NCBI GenBank assembly: GCA_944326735.1
Contig: CALVFC010000060.1
Span: 1-8,085 of the forward strand
Reading direction: 5' to 3'
Length of the DNA: 8,085 nucleotides
DNA from: an uncultured Limosilactobacillus sp.
GTDB lineage: Bacteria; Bacillota; Bacilli; Lactobacillales; Lactobacillaceae
Position numbers and translations under genes: made by a program. Below the pieces are notes generated by a model. The model had not been told where the DNA came from. It saw only the letters and a list, made by a program, of their open reading frames with translations, and did no database searches. Below are positions 1 through 6,253 of the stretch, piece by piece; the stretch's first letter is position 1, and every line of letters begins with the position of its first letter.

Positions 1-202
1 GGTCTTGATTCAGAACCACACTAAAAGATGTGTCACTTGTTTTAACCGACCGACTGGTTTCGGGTAACGGTTGCGGCGCAGTAGCGCGATTTAAGACAAC
101 GCCTGTCCCTAAGACAAGCCCAACAACCAGGATGATAAAAGCCCATTTCCAGCCATTAAATGAATGGGTACTATTATTTTGCGTTTGTCGACGTTCCTTC
201 AT
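1..202 (-). CDS. ypmS: YpmS-family (DUF2140) membrane-anchored protein, N-terminal part only
   Basis: Only the first 67 codons are inside the window; the gene continues past the left edge. The translation has a short charged N-terminus (MKERRQTQ), one hydrophobic segment at about residues 18-40 beginning NGWKWAFIILVVGL, and then the start of an extracytoplasmic part with FSVVLNQD. The NxWKWAF start and the F-x-V-x-LN motif after a short linker are typical of YpmS proteins of Firmicutes, whose function is not established. The ATG at 202-200 follows a good Shine-Dalgarno (AAGGAGT), which overlaps the stop codon of the SGNH hydrolase gene; only 3 bp separate that stop from this start, so the two are co-transcribed and probably translationally coupled. 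The same pairing (ypmR-ypmS) is known from Bacillus subtilis. The family call rests on the N-terminus alone. Confidence 0.8.
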   Translation of the reverse strand, partial: MKERRQTQNNSTHSFNGWKWAFIILVVGLVLGTGVVLNRATAPQPLPETSRSVKTSDTSFSVVLNQD

Positions 203-205
203 AAG

Positions 206-1123
206 CTACTCCTTCGTGAATTCCCAACTGTCGTGCCGCTCCATGCTCTTAAATAACCGGCTAGCAATCTCCTCGTAACCCCGGTGGTTCGGGTGAAAAT
301 TATCATCAGTGGAAATCAAATCATTCAAATTGTGATCTTTGTTACTCATAATATTAAGAGCTCGGGCTTGCGAGACCTTGCCATGATTGACTGCCTGTTC
401 ACGTTGTACAAGCTGCTCACGTTGCGCCTTAGTGGTGTACTGGCCGTACGACATGAGATGATTAATATCAACAAAGTACATATGATGATAATTCTTCATC
501 GTTGATGCGGTTGCCTGATTCCATTGAACGATGGCATTGTTAATCGCTGCCACATCAGGGAAATACGTATAGAACGGGTTATAAATACTCATCACAAAGA
601 TTGGTGCATGGGGGTTCTCCTTGCGGACGGCATTGAATAACTTCGTCAGCTTCTGCTGGTAAGTTACCTGAGCCTGGTCAACACTCTTCTGAACAGAAGA
701 AGTCGATTGCATTAACACATCCCGTTCGAGCGTTTGCATCAAGTCGTTACCACCCACTGTCATCGTAGTAACATCGGCAGAACGCAAGTCCGCTCGCAAT
801 TGCTTTTGTGAATTTAAGCGGTCTAAAATTTGGTCGGAACGGTCCCCACTGACACCATAATTAACGGTCGTGACGTTCGTCTTTTGGTAGCGATGTTCAA
901 TTTTATGCTTAATGATGCCAACATAGCCACCCTTTTTCTTCTCATCCCCCTGCCCGTGAGTCAGTGAATCACCAAGGGCAACGAGTTTAACATTCTTCTT
1001 TTCGACACGTTGAGGACGGGTGATTTGCTGATGAGTAGAATGTTGCTGGTAGCTAAACCAGCCAATCCCCCCGATGGCGAACAGGGCAATAATCGCAACC
1101 AACCATTTAAAAAACGGTTTCAT
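206..1123 (-). CDS. ypmR: Membrane-anchored SGNH/GDSL-family hydrolase (YpmR-like)
   Basis: This is a 305-residue lipase/esterase-like protein of the SGNH superfamily. A hydrophobic segment at about residues 6-24 is an uncleaved anchor or signal peptide, so the catalytic domain should face outward. The SGNH blocks are all visible: GDSLTHG at 51-57 (nucleophile Ser53), the GVSGDRSDQIL glycine block at 90-100, GGND at 124-127 (oxyanion Asn126) and DNFH at 274-277 (Asp274, His277). The catalytic set therefore looks intact. The substrate is unknown; envelope lipids or acylated cell wall polymers are possible. The start chosen is the ATG at 1123-1121, preceded by AAGGAGG with ideal spacing. An in-frame ATG six codons upstream would put the ribosome site inside the coding region and is less likely. 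It lies 89 bp after degV, behind a terminator-like hairpin, and is followed after 3 bp by ypmS. Confidence 0.9.
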   Translation of the reverse strand: MKPFFKWLVAIIALFAIGGIGWFSYQQHSTHQQITRPQRVEKKNVKLVALGDSLTHGQGDEKKKGGYVGIIKHKIEHRYQKTNVTTVNYGVSGDRSDQILDRLNSQKQLRADLRSADVTTMTVGGNDLMQTLERDVLMQSTSSVQKSVDQAQVTYQQKLTKLFNAVRKENPHAPIFVMSIYNPFYTYFPDVAAINNAIVQWNQATASTMKNYHHMYFVDINHLMSYGQYTTKAQREQLVQREQAVNHGKVSQARALNIMSNKDHNLNDLISTDDNFHPNHRGYEEIASRLFKSMERHDSWEFTKE

Positions 1124-1139
1124 ATAATCCTCCTTACGC

Positions 1140-1193
1140 AAAAAGCGGGCACAACAATGAGTTAAGTACTCATAGTTAGCGACCCCGCCCTTT
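1140..1193 (-). terminator. Intrinsic terminator-like hairpin after degV
   Basis: Read on the minus strand, AAAGGGCGGG (1193-1184) can pair with CCCGCTTTTT (1149-1140). This gives a ten-pair stem with a GC core, two G-U pairs, and an A-tract facing the U-tract. Inside the loop is a second stem, ATGAGT (1173-1168) with ACTCAT (1162-1157) around a 5-base loop, extended by AAC/GTT after one mismatch. A strong GC stem followed by five T residues is the usual form of a Rho-independent terminator, 20 bases after the degV stop. The unusual point is that the T-run ends only a few bases before the ribosome binding site of ypmR, leaving no room for a separate promoter downstream of it. It may be a partial terminator or attenuator. 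Confidence 0.65.
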
Positions 1194-1212
1194 ACAACAA
1201 ATAATTAAGACG

Positions 1213-2055
1213 CTATTCCGTGTAATACAGCAAACAACATGCTCCCATTCCGGTATGGGTAGCAATAATTGGCACTGTCTCCCGAACAACAATGTTTAAA
1301 TCGGGATAGATGCTGTGGACCTTATCCTTCAGTCGAGCGACTTCGGAATCAGCGGCAACGTCAGAGATACCTGCAGCAACCACTTTTGGTCCCTGTTTCA
1401 TTTCCTCGATGATCCGGTCCCATTCCTTATGGAGAGCCTTCTTGCCCCGGCCCTTCATAATGATGTGGATTTGTCCATCATAAACTTGGAGCATAACCTT
1501 GATGTTCAGCATCTTGGATAATCCACCAGCGAACTTGCTAATCCGACCCCCAGCAACCAGGTTATCAAGGGTATCGATTGCTAGGTACAGTTTGGAGTGG
1601 TCAAGCACATACTTCATCCGTTTGATCGCGTCATCAACTGATCCGCCCTTTTCAATTACTTTTGCGGCTTCAATAATTTGAAAGGCCATTCCCCGGTCAG
1701 TTGTCTGTGAATCATAAACTGTGACCTTAGTCTTAGTTAAGCCAGCTGCCTGCTCAGCAGCATGAACAGTCCCACTGATCGACTCCATCATCGTGACGCA
1801 CAAAACCTCACTACCATCAGCACCTAATTTATCAAAGGCGTCAACAAATTTACCAATCGGTGGTTGGGAAGTCTTCGGTAATGAATGGGCTTCTTGCATC
1901 ATCTTTGGGAACTGATCATTAGTGATTGTGTCACGTTCAATATAAACGGTGCCATCAATCATAACGCTTAAGGGGATGATGGTAATATCGTATTTCTTAA
2001 TTTCTTCATCGGTCAGGCCAGCTGAAGAATCACAAACAATTTTTATTTTAGCCAT
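1213..2055 (-). CDS. degV: DegV family fatty-acid-binding protein
   Basis: This 280-residue cytoplasmic protein has the family's usual length. DegV proteins (including FakB) hold a single fatty acid and, in systems with the FakA kinase, present it for phosphorylation and entry into phospholipid synthesis. Visible motifs are the N-terminal IKIVCDSSAGL, KTSQPP at 61-66 (Ser63 contacts the lipid carboxylate in FakB structures), SISGT at 92-96, NLVAGGRISK at 165-174 and the C-terminal HTGMGA at 267-272. No fakA homologue is in the window, so a fatty acid kinase role is inferred from the family only; many lactobacilli carry several DegV paralogues with unknown ligands. The ATG at 2055-2053 gives the canonical family N-terminus, although its Shine-Dalgarno (AGAAGAG, about 11 bases upstream) is weak. 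It has its own promoter in the spacer shared with the divergent hemolysin III gene. Confidence 0.93.
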   Translation of the reverse strand: MAKIKIVCDSSAGLTDEEIKKYDITIIPLSVMIDGTVYIERDTITNDQFPKMMQEAHSLPKTSQPPIGKFVDAFDKLGADGSEVLCVTMMESISGTVHAAEQAAGLTKTKVTVYDSQTTDRGMAFQIIEAAKVIEKGGSVDDAIKRMKYVLDHSKLYLAIDTLDNLVAGGRISKFAGGLSKMLNIKVMLQVYDGQIHIIMKGRGKKALHKEWDRIIEEMKQGPKVVAAGISDVAADSEVARLKDKVHSIYPDLNIVVRETVPIIATHTGMGACCLLYYTE

Positions 2056-2079
2056 CGTTATTTCAACTCTTCTCAGAAA

Positions 2080-2108
2080 ATATTATGTTATAATCAATCT
2101 AGTATCAA
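2080..2108 (-). promoter_or_regulatory. Probable degV promoter
   Basis: On the minus strand there is a -35 TTGATA (2108-2103, five of six consensus bases), a 17-base spacer and a -10 TAATAT (2085-2080, four of six). CATAAT at 2087-2082 is a closer match to -10 but with a 15-base spacer. The predicted transcript would start near 2073, about 18 bases before the degV start codon, giving a very short leader. Confidence 0.5.
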
Positions 2109-2117
2109 AAACTAGAT
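2097..2117. promoter_or_regulatory. Perfect inverted repeat over the degV -35 element (candidate operator)
   Basis: ATCTAGT (2097-2103) and ACTAGAT (2111-2117) are exact 7-base reverse complements separated by 7 bases. The centre contains the putative -35 hexamer of degV, so a dimeric repressor bound here would block polymerase. I do not recognise the motif as a known box; it does not match the FabT or FapR lipid-regulator consensus well. The site also lies upstream of the divergent hemolysin III gene and could serve both. Confidence 0.4.
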
Positions 2118-2189
2118 GTCATGTTTATAAGAATATTATATATAAGTTAAGGGAGTTATTCAATCTAACTCTTGTCAACTTAGTATAAC
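2116..2189 (+). promoter_or_regulatory. Possible promoter region for the hemolysin III gene
   Basis: The plus-strand gene at 2238 must be read from this AT-rich spacer, but no single strong promoter stands out. One reading is ATGTCA (2116-2121), 17 bases, TATATA (2139-2144), with TATAAG overlapping at 2141-2146. Another is a lone -10-like TATAAC at 2184-2189 without a convincing -35. A nested imperfect inverted repeat lies between them at 2144-2181. Confidence 0.3.
2144..2181. repeat. Nested imperfect inverted repeat in the degV/hlyIII spacer
   Basis: The inner arms GAGTTA (2153-2158) and TAACTC (2166-2171) are exact complements around a 7-base loop. Two possible G-U pairs extend the stem on the plus-strand RNA, and outer arms AAGTT (2144-2148) and AACTT (2177-2181) close it across a small internal loop. 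Neither side is followed by a T-run, so it is not an intrinsic terminator. It may be an operator or a leader hairpin of the hemolysin III transcript. Confidence 0.35.
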
Positions 2190-2237
2190 AAATAATCGCT
2201 GCAAATTCATTGAATGATAAGGAAAGGGTGTTGATGA

Positions 2238-2876
2238 ATGAATTCAAAGCAACGGTCTCGCCAGACCTTACTCATTGAAATTGGTAATGCCATCTCACAT
2301 GGGATTGGGGCAGTGCTGTCAATAGTTGGTTTAGTTCTATTAATTATCAGGGCTGCTCATACTGGAAGCCCAATGCGGATTGTCACATTTACAATCTACG
2401 GAACAATCTTATTATTGTTTTACCTATCATCAACGCTGTACCATGCACTGATTTTCACTAGGGCCCGTCACCTGTTTCAGATCTTTGATCACTGTATGAT
2501 TTACATCCTGATTGCTGGTACGTACACCCCTTATTGCTTAGTTGCTATCAAGGGCTGGCAGGGATGGACACTATTCGGTATTATTTGGGCAATGGCGATC
2601 CTCGGCGTGGTATATAAAAGTATCTGGCTCAAAAAGAAGAGCCACTGGTCCACTGCTATCTACGTTATCATGGGCTGGCTATGCTTGTTTGCCTTTTGGC
2701 CACTCTGGAAAGCACTGGGACCAACCGGTTTTGGTCTCCTATTAGCGGGCGGCATTACCTTCACCATCGGCGCCTTACTCTACAGCCGGCCAACGCTGTA
2801 CACCCATTTTATTTGGCACTTCTTTGTACTGCTAGGAACGATCTTGATGTTCTTCTCAATCTACCTATTTGTCTAA
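2238..2876 (+). CDS. trhA: Hemolysin III / TrhA family seven-helix membrane protein
   Basis: This 212-residue, strongly hydrophobic protein has about seven membrane helices and the normal length for the hemolysin III (YqfA/TrhA, PAQR-like) family. The family's conserved polar residues are present: Ser20-His21 in the first helix (AISHGIG), YLSSTLYH at 62-69 (His69), FDHCMIYILIAGTYTPY at 83-99 (Asp84, His85) and HFIWHFF at 190-196 (His190, His194). In PAQR-type proteins these Asp and His residues form a metal-dependent active site like that of ceramidases. Despite the name, proof of haemolysis is lacking for most members; a role in membrane lipid homeostasis is proposed for relatives. The ATG at 2238 has an AAAGGG ribosome site about 9 bases upstream. 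An ATG four bases earlier is out of frame. The last 12 bases overlap the end of the convergent folA. Confidence 0.9.
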   Translation: MNSKQRSRQTLLIEIGNAISHGIGAVLSIVGLVLLIIRAAHTGSPMRIVTFTIYGTILLLFYLSSTLYHALIFTRARHLFQIFDHCMIYILIAGTYTPYCLVAIKGWQGWTLFGIIWAMAILGVVYKSIWLKKKSHWSTAIYVIMGWLCLFAFWPLWKALGPTGFGLLLAGGITFTIGALLYSRPTLYTHFIWHFFVLLGTILMFFSIYLFV

Positions 2877-3356
2877 TTGCCAAGTTTCAAACCAACATTC
2901 AACACTACCATCATCGTTTTTAACGGCCGTTCGGTCCTTTAATTGCCACTGATCATAATTGATTGGTGGCATTTTTACGTCACCGTTATAGTGACCATTA
3001 ATAACTGTCCGGTCTAAGTTAGTTACCATGCCCCGCAAAAGGTCATAAATGCGTGCTCCACCAATTACGTACACCTGATCATCAGGTAGCGCATCAATTA
3101 GTGAATCCAGTGTTTCCACATCATGCACAACAGTCACATCATCATTGGCGATCGCCTGGTGGGTCAGGACGATATTCTGACGGTTCGGCAATGGCCGTTT
3201 TAAAGAATTGTAGGTATGGCGTCCCATAATTACCGGGTGGCCAGTGGTAAGTTGCTTAAACCGCTTCATATCAGCAGCAACATGCCAAGGCATTTGATTA
3301 TCTTTACCAATCCAACCATCCAAGTCTTCTGCCCAAATATAATGAATCTCTCTCAT
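2865..3356 (-). CDS. folA: Dihydrofolate reductase
   Basis: This 163-residue enzyme reduces dihydrofolate to tetrahydrofolate with NADPH in the cytoplasm, regenerating the folate oxidised by the neighbouring thymidylate synthase. It is complete: WAEDLDGWIGKDNQMPWH at 8-25 forms the start of the active site, with Asp29 in the position of the catalytic Asp26 of the L. casei enzyme. VIMGRHTYNS at 42-51 and VYVIGGARIY at 95-104 are the NADPH-binding motifs. The ATG at 3356-3354 lies 12 bp after thyA; its Shine-Dalgarno AAGGAG overlaps the thyA stop codon, so translation is probably coupled. It is the last gene of the cca operon and ends tail to tail with the hemolysin III gene, with a 12 bp overlap and no clear terminator between them. 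Tyr104 corresponds to the position of S. aureus F98, but E. coli also has Tyr there, so resistance cannot be read from it. Confidence 0.97.
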   Translation of the reverse strand: MREIHYIWAEDLDGWIGKDNQMPWHVAADMKRFKQLTTGHPVIMGRHTYNSLKRPLPNRQNIVLTHQAIANDDVTVVHDVETLDSLIDALPDDQVYVIGGARIYDLLRGMVTNLDRTVINGHYNGDVKMPPINYDQWQLKDRTAVKNDDGSVECWFETWQLDK

Positions 3357-3368
3357 GTAAAAATCTCC

Positions 3369-4331
3369 TTATACTGCTACTGGAGCCTTAATTGCTGGTT
3401 CATGCGTGTAACCTTCAAGCTTAATATCACTCATTTGATACTGGTCGATTGGTTTAGGTTCATCTGGCAAAATCAATTTTGGTGCCTGGTGTGGAGTCCG
3501 CGTAAGTTGTTCCTCAACCTGTGAAATGTGGTTAAGGTAAATGTGGGCATCCCCTAAAGTGTGAACAAATTCGCCAACTTCTAGCCCACACTGATGAGCA
3601 ATCATATGTGTAAGCAAAGCATATGAAGCGATGTTAAATGGTACCCCGAGAAAGATATCGGCACTCCGTTGATATAGTTGACAACTCAATTTTCCATCAT
3701 TGACATAGAATTGGAACATCGTATGGCAAGGAGGCAATGCCATGGAAGGAACATCTTCAGGGTTCCAAGCAGTGACAATCATCCGCCGGGAATTAGGCGT
3801 CGTTTTAATTTGGTGGATCACGTTAGCAATTTGGTCAATAGTGGCACCTTGACTAGTCCGCCAGTGACGCCACTGACTGCCGTAAACATTACCAAGGTTA
3901 CCATATTTAGCTGCAAAATCGTCATCATCCAGGACCCGTTGACAAAAGGCCTTCTTCTCAGCTAAGTAAACCTTTTTAAAATCGGGATCCTTTAACCACC
4001 GGTGACCGAAGTCAGTCATATCTGGTCCGTGATACTCATCACTTTCCACCCACTTTTTAAAGGCCCATTCGTCCCAAATGTGGTTCTTATGTTGAAGTAA
4101 AAATCGAATATTGGTATCGCCGCGCAGGAACCATAATAATTCACTCTTAATTAACCCAAACGGGACCTTCTTAGTCGTTAAAATTGGGAAACCTTCCTGT
4201 AAGTTAAATCGCATTTGGTACCCAAATACGGACACCGTTCCAGTACCGGTTCGATCACCCTTCTTATGCCCATGATCGAGAACATGGCGGGCTAAATCAA
4301 GATATTGTTTCTCATTTGAATTTGTTACCAT
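3369..4331 (-). CDS. thyA: Thymidylate synthase, long Lactobacillus type
   Basis: This 320-residue enzyme converts dUMP and methylene-tetrahydrofolate to dTMP and dihydrofolate. DRTGTGT (26-32) holds the N-terminal phosphate-binding arginine. SRR (181-183) supplies further phosphate contacts, [13 protein letters not shown] (198-210) carries the nucleophile Cys202, and [17 protein letters not shown] (221-237) plus DAHIYLNH (261-268) bind dUMP. It is longer than the E. coli enzyme (264) and close to the L. casei enzyme (316) because of the roughly 50-residue insertion around residues 90-140 in the small domain, rich in charged and aromatic residues here. The ATG at 4331-4329 follows AGAGGGGA. 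The gene starts 21 bp after the ABC-F gene and 12 bp before folA, so dTMP synthesis and folate recycling are expressed together. All catalytic residues are intact. Confidence 0.98.
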   Translation of the reverse strand: MVTNSNEKQYLDLARHVLDHGHKKGDRTGTGTVSVFGYQMRFNLQEGFPILTTKKVPFGLIKSELLWFLRGDTNIRFLLQHKNHIWDEWAFKKWVESDEYHGPDMTDFGHRWLKDPDFKKVYLAEKKAFCQRVLDDDDFAAKYGNLGNVYGSQWRHWRTSQGATIDQIANVIHQIKTTPNSRRMIVTAWNPEDVPSMALPPCHTMFQFYVNDGKLSCQLYQRSADIFLGVPFNIASYALLTHMIAHQCGLEVGEFVHTLGDAHIYLNHISQVEEQLTRTPHQAPKLILPDEPKPIDQYQMSDIKLEGYTHEPAIKAPVAV

Positions 4332-4352
4332 TACTAGTCATCCCCTCTTGGT

Positions 4353-6251
4353 TTATTCCACGTAGTTACTGAGGTATTCCCAACGCGCGGTCTTTTCATC
4401 AAGTTGTCGCTTAACCTGGTCCAACTTCTTTTGTAATTCAGCCAACTTTTGATAATTATCAGCAGAGTCAGCCATCTCTTGTTCAATTTGTTTTTGCGAT
4501 TGATCCAGGTCGTCAAGGTCTTGATTAATTTGCTTCCATTCTAGCTCTTCAGCATAGGTTAACTTAGTCTTAACCTTCTTTTTTGGCTCAGCAGGAGTAG
4601 CAGATTTTGGTGCTTTCTTGTTAGCCTTTTCGTCTTGGGCTGCCGCCTGTTGCTGTTGTTGTTCTTGAAGGTAATCAGTAAAACGACCGGTATACCGTTG
4701 GATATCACCCGCACCCTTGAAGATCAACAAGTCATCGGCGACCTTATCAAGAAAGTAACGGTCATGCGAGACAGTGATGACCGTTCCTGCAAAGTGGTCC
4801 AAATAGTCCTCCAAAACAGTCAAATTACCGATATCTAGATCATTGGTTGGTTCATCCAACAGCAAAACATTTGGTTGCTGCATTAATATCTTAAGTAGGT
4901 AAAGACGACGCTTTTCCCCACCAGATAACTTCCGAATAAGTGTGCCATGCATAAAGCGTGGAAACAGGAAACGTTCCAATAGCTGGGTAACGCTAATTTT
5001 GTTTCCATCCTTGTCTGTAACATTATCAGCAATTTCGGTTAGGAAGCTAATCATCCGTTTGCTATCGTCGATTCCCTCAGTTTGCTGGGTATAATACCCC
5101 AGCTTGACCGTGTCACCAATCTTAAGGACACCACTGTCCAAAGGAACCCGCTGGGCAATCACGTTCAGCAAACTGGTCTTACCAGCACCATTTTCACCAG
5201 TAATTCCAATCCGGTCATTAGCCTTCACAAGCCAATTGAAGTCCTGTAAAATACGGTGATCACCAAGCGTTAGGTTAGCGTTCTTGAACTGGATAACATC
5301 TTTACCAAGTCGTTGTGATCCCAGGTTGATCGAGATATCTTCATCGGTCTGTAAATGGCCCACTTGTTTCTCAAGTTTATGGAAACGATTGATACGTCCC
5401 TTCTGTTTGGTCGAACGCGCTTTAGCTCCCGTTCGCATCCATGCTAATTCTTTCTTATAGAGCTGTTGGTTCTTTCGTTCGGATTCTTTAGCCAATTCAA
5501 CCCGTTCGGCTTTTTGCCGGACAAAGTCTTGGTAATTTCCATCATAGTGGTAAAGCTTACCAAAAGATAATTCCCAGATATGATTGGTAACCTGGTCCAA
5601 AAAGTACCGGTCATGAGTAACAACAAGTACGGCGCCCTTGTAAGACGCCAAGAAATCTTGTAACCAAATAATAGAATCCAAGTCCAAGTGGTTAGTGGGT
5701 TCATCCAATAACAGTAAGTCCGGTTGTTGAATCAAGACTTGCGCTAAACCAACCCGTTTTTGCTGACCACCAGACAAATTACCAATCTTTTGACTAACAT
5801 TTGTGATCTTTAATTGGGTCAGAATAGTCTTAACCTGGCTATCTGCTTCCCAAGCGTCCGCCTGATCCATCTTTGCCTGGAGCTTGGTATAACGGTCAAT
5901 TGCATCGGGGTCATCAGGATGATTGCTGAAGCGATCCAGGGCCAGCTCATACTGACGGATCAACTTAAATACTTCCTGATCACCAGCAAAAACGGCATCC
6001 ATAATTGTCTTATCAGGATCCAGTTCTGGTTGTTGCTTTAAATAACCAATCCGGTAATCATTTGGGCAAGTGATGGTCCCACTTTCGGGACTGACCGCGC
6101 CGCTGATGACATTCAATAAACTGGTTTTACCACTACCGTTAACACCGATTAGCCCAATTCGATCATTCTCATTAATAATAAATGAAACGTGATCAAACAA
6201 AACTTTTTCACCATACGTGCTGGTTAACCCCTCTGCGCGCATTGTTTGCAT
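4353..6251 (-). CDS. yfmR: ABC-F ATPase, Uup/YfmR type ribosome-associated factor
   Basis: This 632-residue soluble protein has two ABC ATPase domains and no membrane segments. Domain 1 has Walker A GVNGSGKT (36-43), signature LSGGQ (159-163), Walker B ending Asp183-Glu184 and His213. Domain 2 has GENGAGKT (352-359), LSGGE (442-446), Asp466-Glu467 and His496. The linker (about 240-315, with MRTGAKARSTKQKGRINRF) is the helical arm that reaches toward the ribosomal P site in ABC-F proteins. After a Gln/Ala/Lys-rich hinge (529-560) comes a coiled coil (about 565-632, KLTYAEELEW) typical of Uup and of B. subtilis YfmR, which rescue ribosomes stalled at difficult sequences such as polyproline. The linker is not extended as in antibiotic-resistance ABC-F proteins, so a housekeeping role is favoured. 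The start at 6251 has GAGGG six bases upstream and lies 2 bp after cca. Confidence 0.93.
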   Translation of the reverse strand: MQTMRAEGLTSTYGEKVLFDHVSFIINENDRIGLIGVNGSGKTSLLNVISGAVSPESGTITCPNDYRIGYLKQQPELDPDKTIMDAVFAGDQEVFKLIRQYELALDRFSNHPDDPDAIDRYTKLQAKMDQADAWEADSQVKTILTQLKITNVSQKIGNLSGGQQKRVGLAQVLIQQPDLLLLDEPTNHLDLDSIIWLQDFLASYKGAVLVVTHDRYFLDQVTNHIWELSFGKLYHYDGNYQDFVRQKAERVELAKESERKNQQLYKKELAWMRTGAKARSTKQKGRINRFHKLEKQVGHLQTDEDISINLGSQRLGKDVIQFKNANLTLGDHRILQDFNWLVKANDRIGITGENGAGKTSLLNVIAQRVPLDSGVLKIGDTVKLGYYTQQTEGIDDSKRMISFLTEIADNVTDKDGNKISVTQLLERFLFPRFMHGTLIRKLSGGEKRRLYLLKILMQQPNVLLLDEPTNDLDIGNLTVLEDYLDHFAGTVITVSHDRYFLDKVADDLLIFKGAGDIQRYTGRFTDYLQEQQQQQAAAQDEKANKKAPKSATPAEPKKKVKTKLTYAEELEWKQINQDLDDLDQSQKQIEQEMADSADNYQKLAELQKKLDQVKRQLDEKTARWEYLSNYVE

Positions 6252-6253
6252 TA

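Noticed and set aside
30..278. Plus-strand open frame of 82 codons opposite ypmS and ypmR
   Set aside because: It lies antisense to two recognisable genes, has no ribosome binding site and no family features. The same holds for the other antisense frames opposite degV, thyA, the ABC-F gene and cca.
2204..2244. AATTCATT (2204-2211) and AATGAATT (2237-2244) could pair and hide the hlyIII start codon
   Set aside because: The stem is only A/T-rich 8 bp closing a 25-base loop, so it would be barely stable; it is probably chance in an AT-rich leader.
2922..2931. AACGGCCGTT palindrome near the convergent gene ends
   Set aside because: It has no loop or T-run to make a terminator and lies within folA coding sequence.
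3045..3047. Tyr104 of FolA at the position of the S. aureus F98Y trimethoprim-resistance change
   Set aside because: E. coli dihydrofolate reductase naturally has Tyr at the equivalent position and is sensitive, so the residue alone says nothing about resistance.
4334..4516. Minus-strand 60-codon frame within the end of the ABC-F gene
   Set aside because: It is an alternate frame of the ABC-F coiled-coil region with low-complexity Lys/Trp/Arg content, and the ABC-F reading is clearly the coding one.
4637..4664. Gln/Ala-rich run in the ABC-F protein (residues about 529-538) encoded by repeated CAA/CAG-type codons
   Set aside because: Short polar low-complexity hinges before the C-terminal coiled coil are common in Uup-type ABC-F proteins; nothing suggests a phase-variable repeat.
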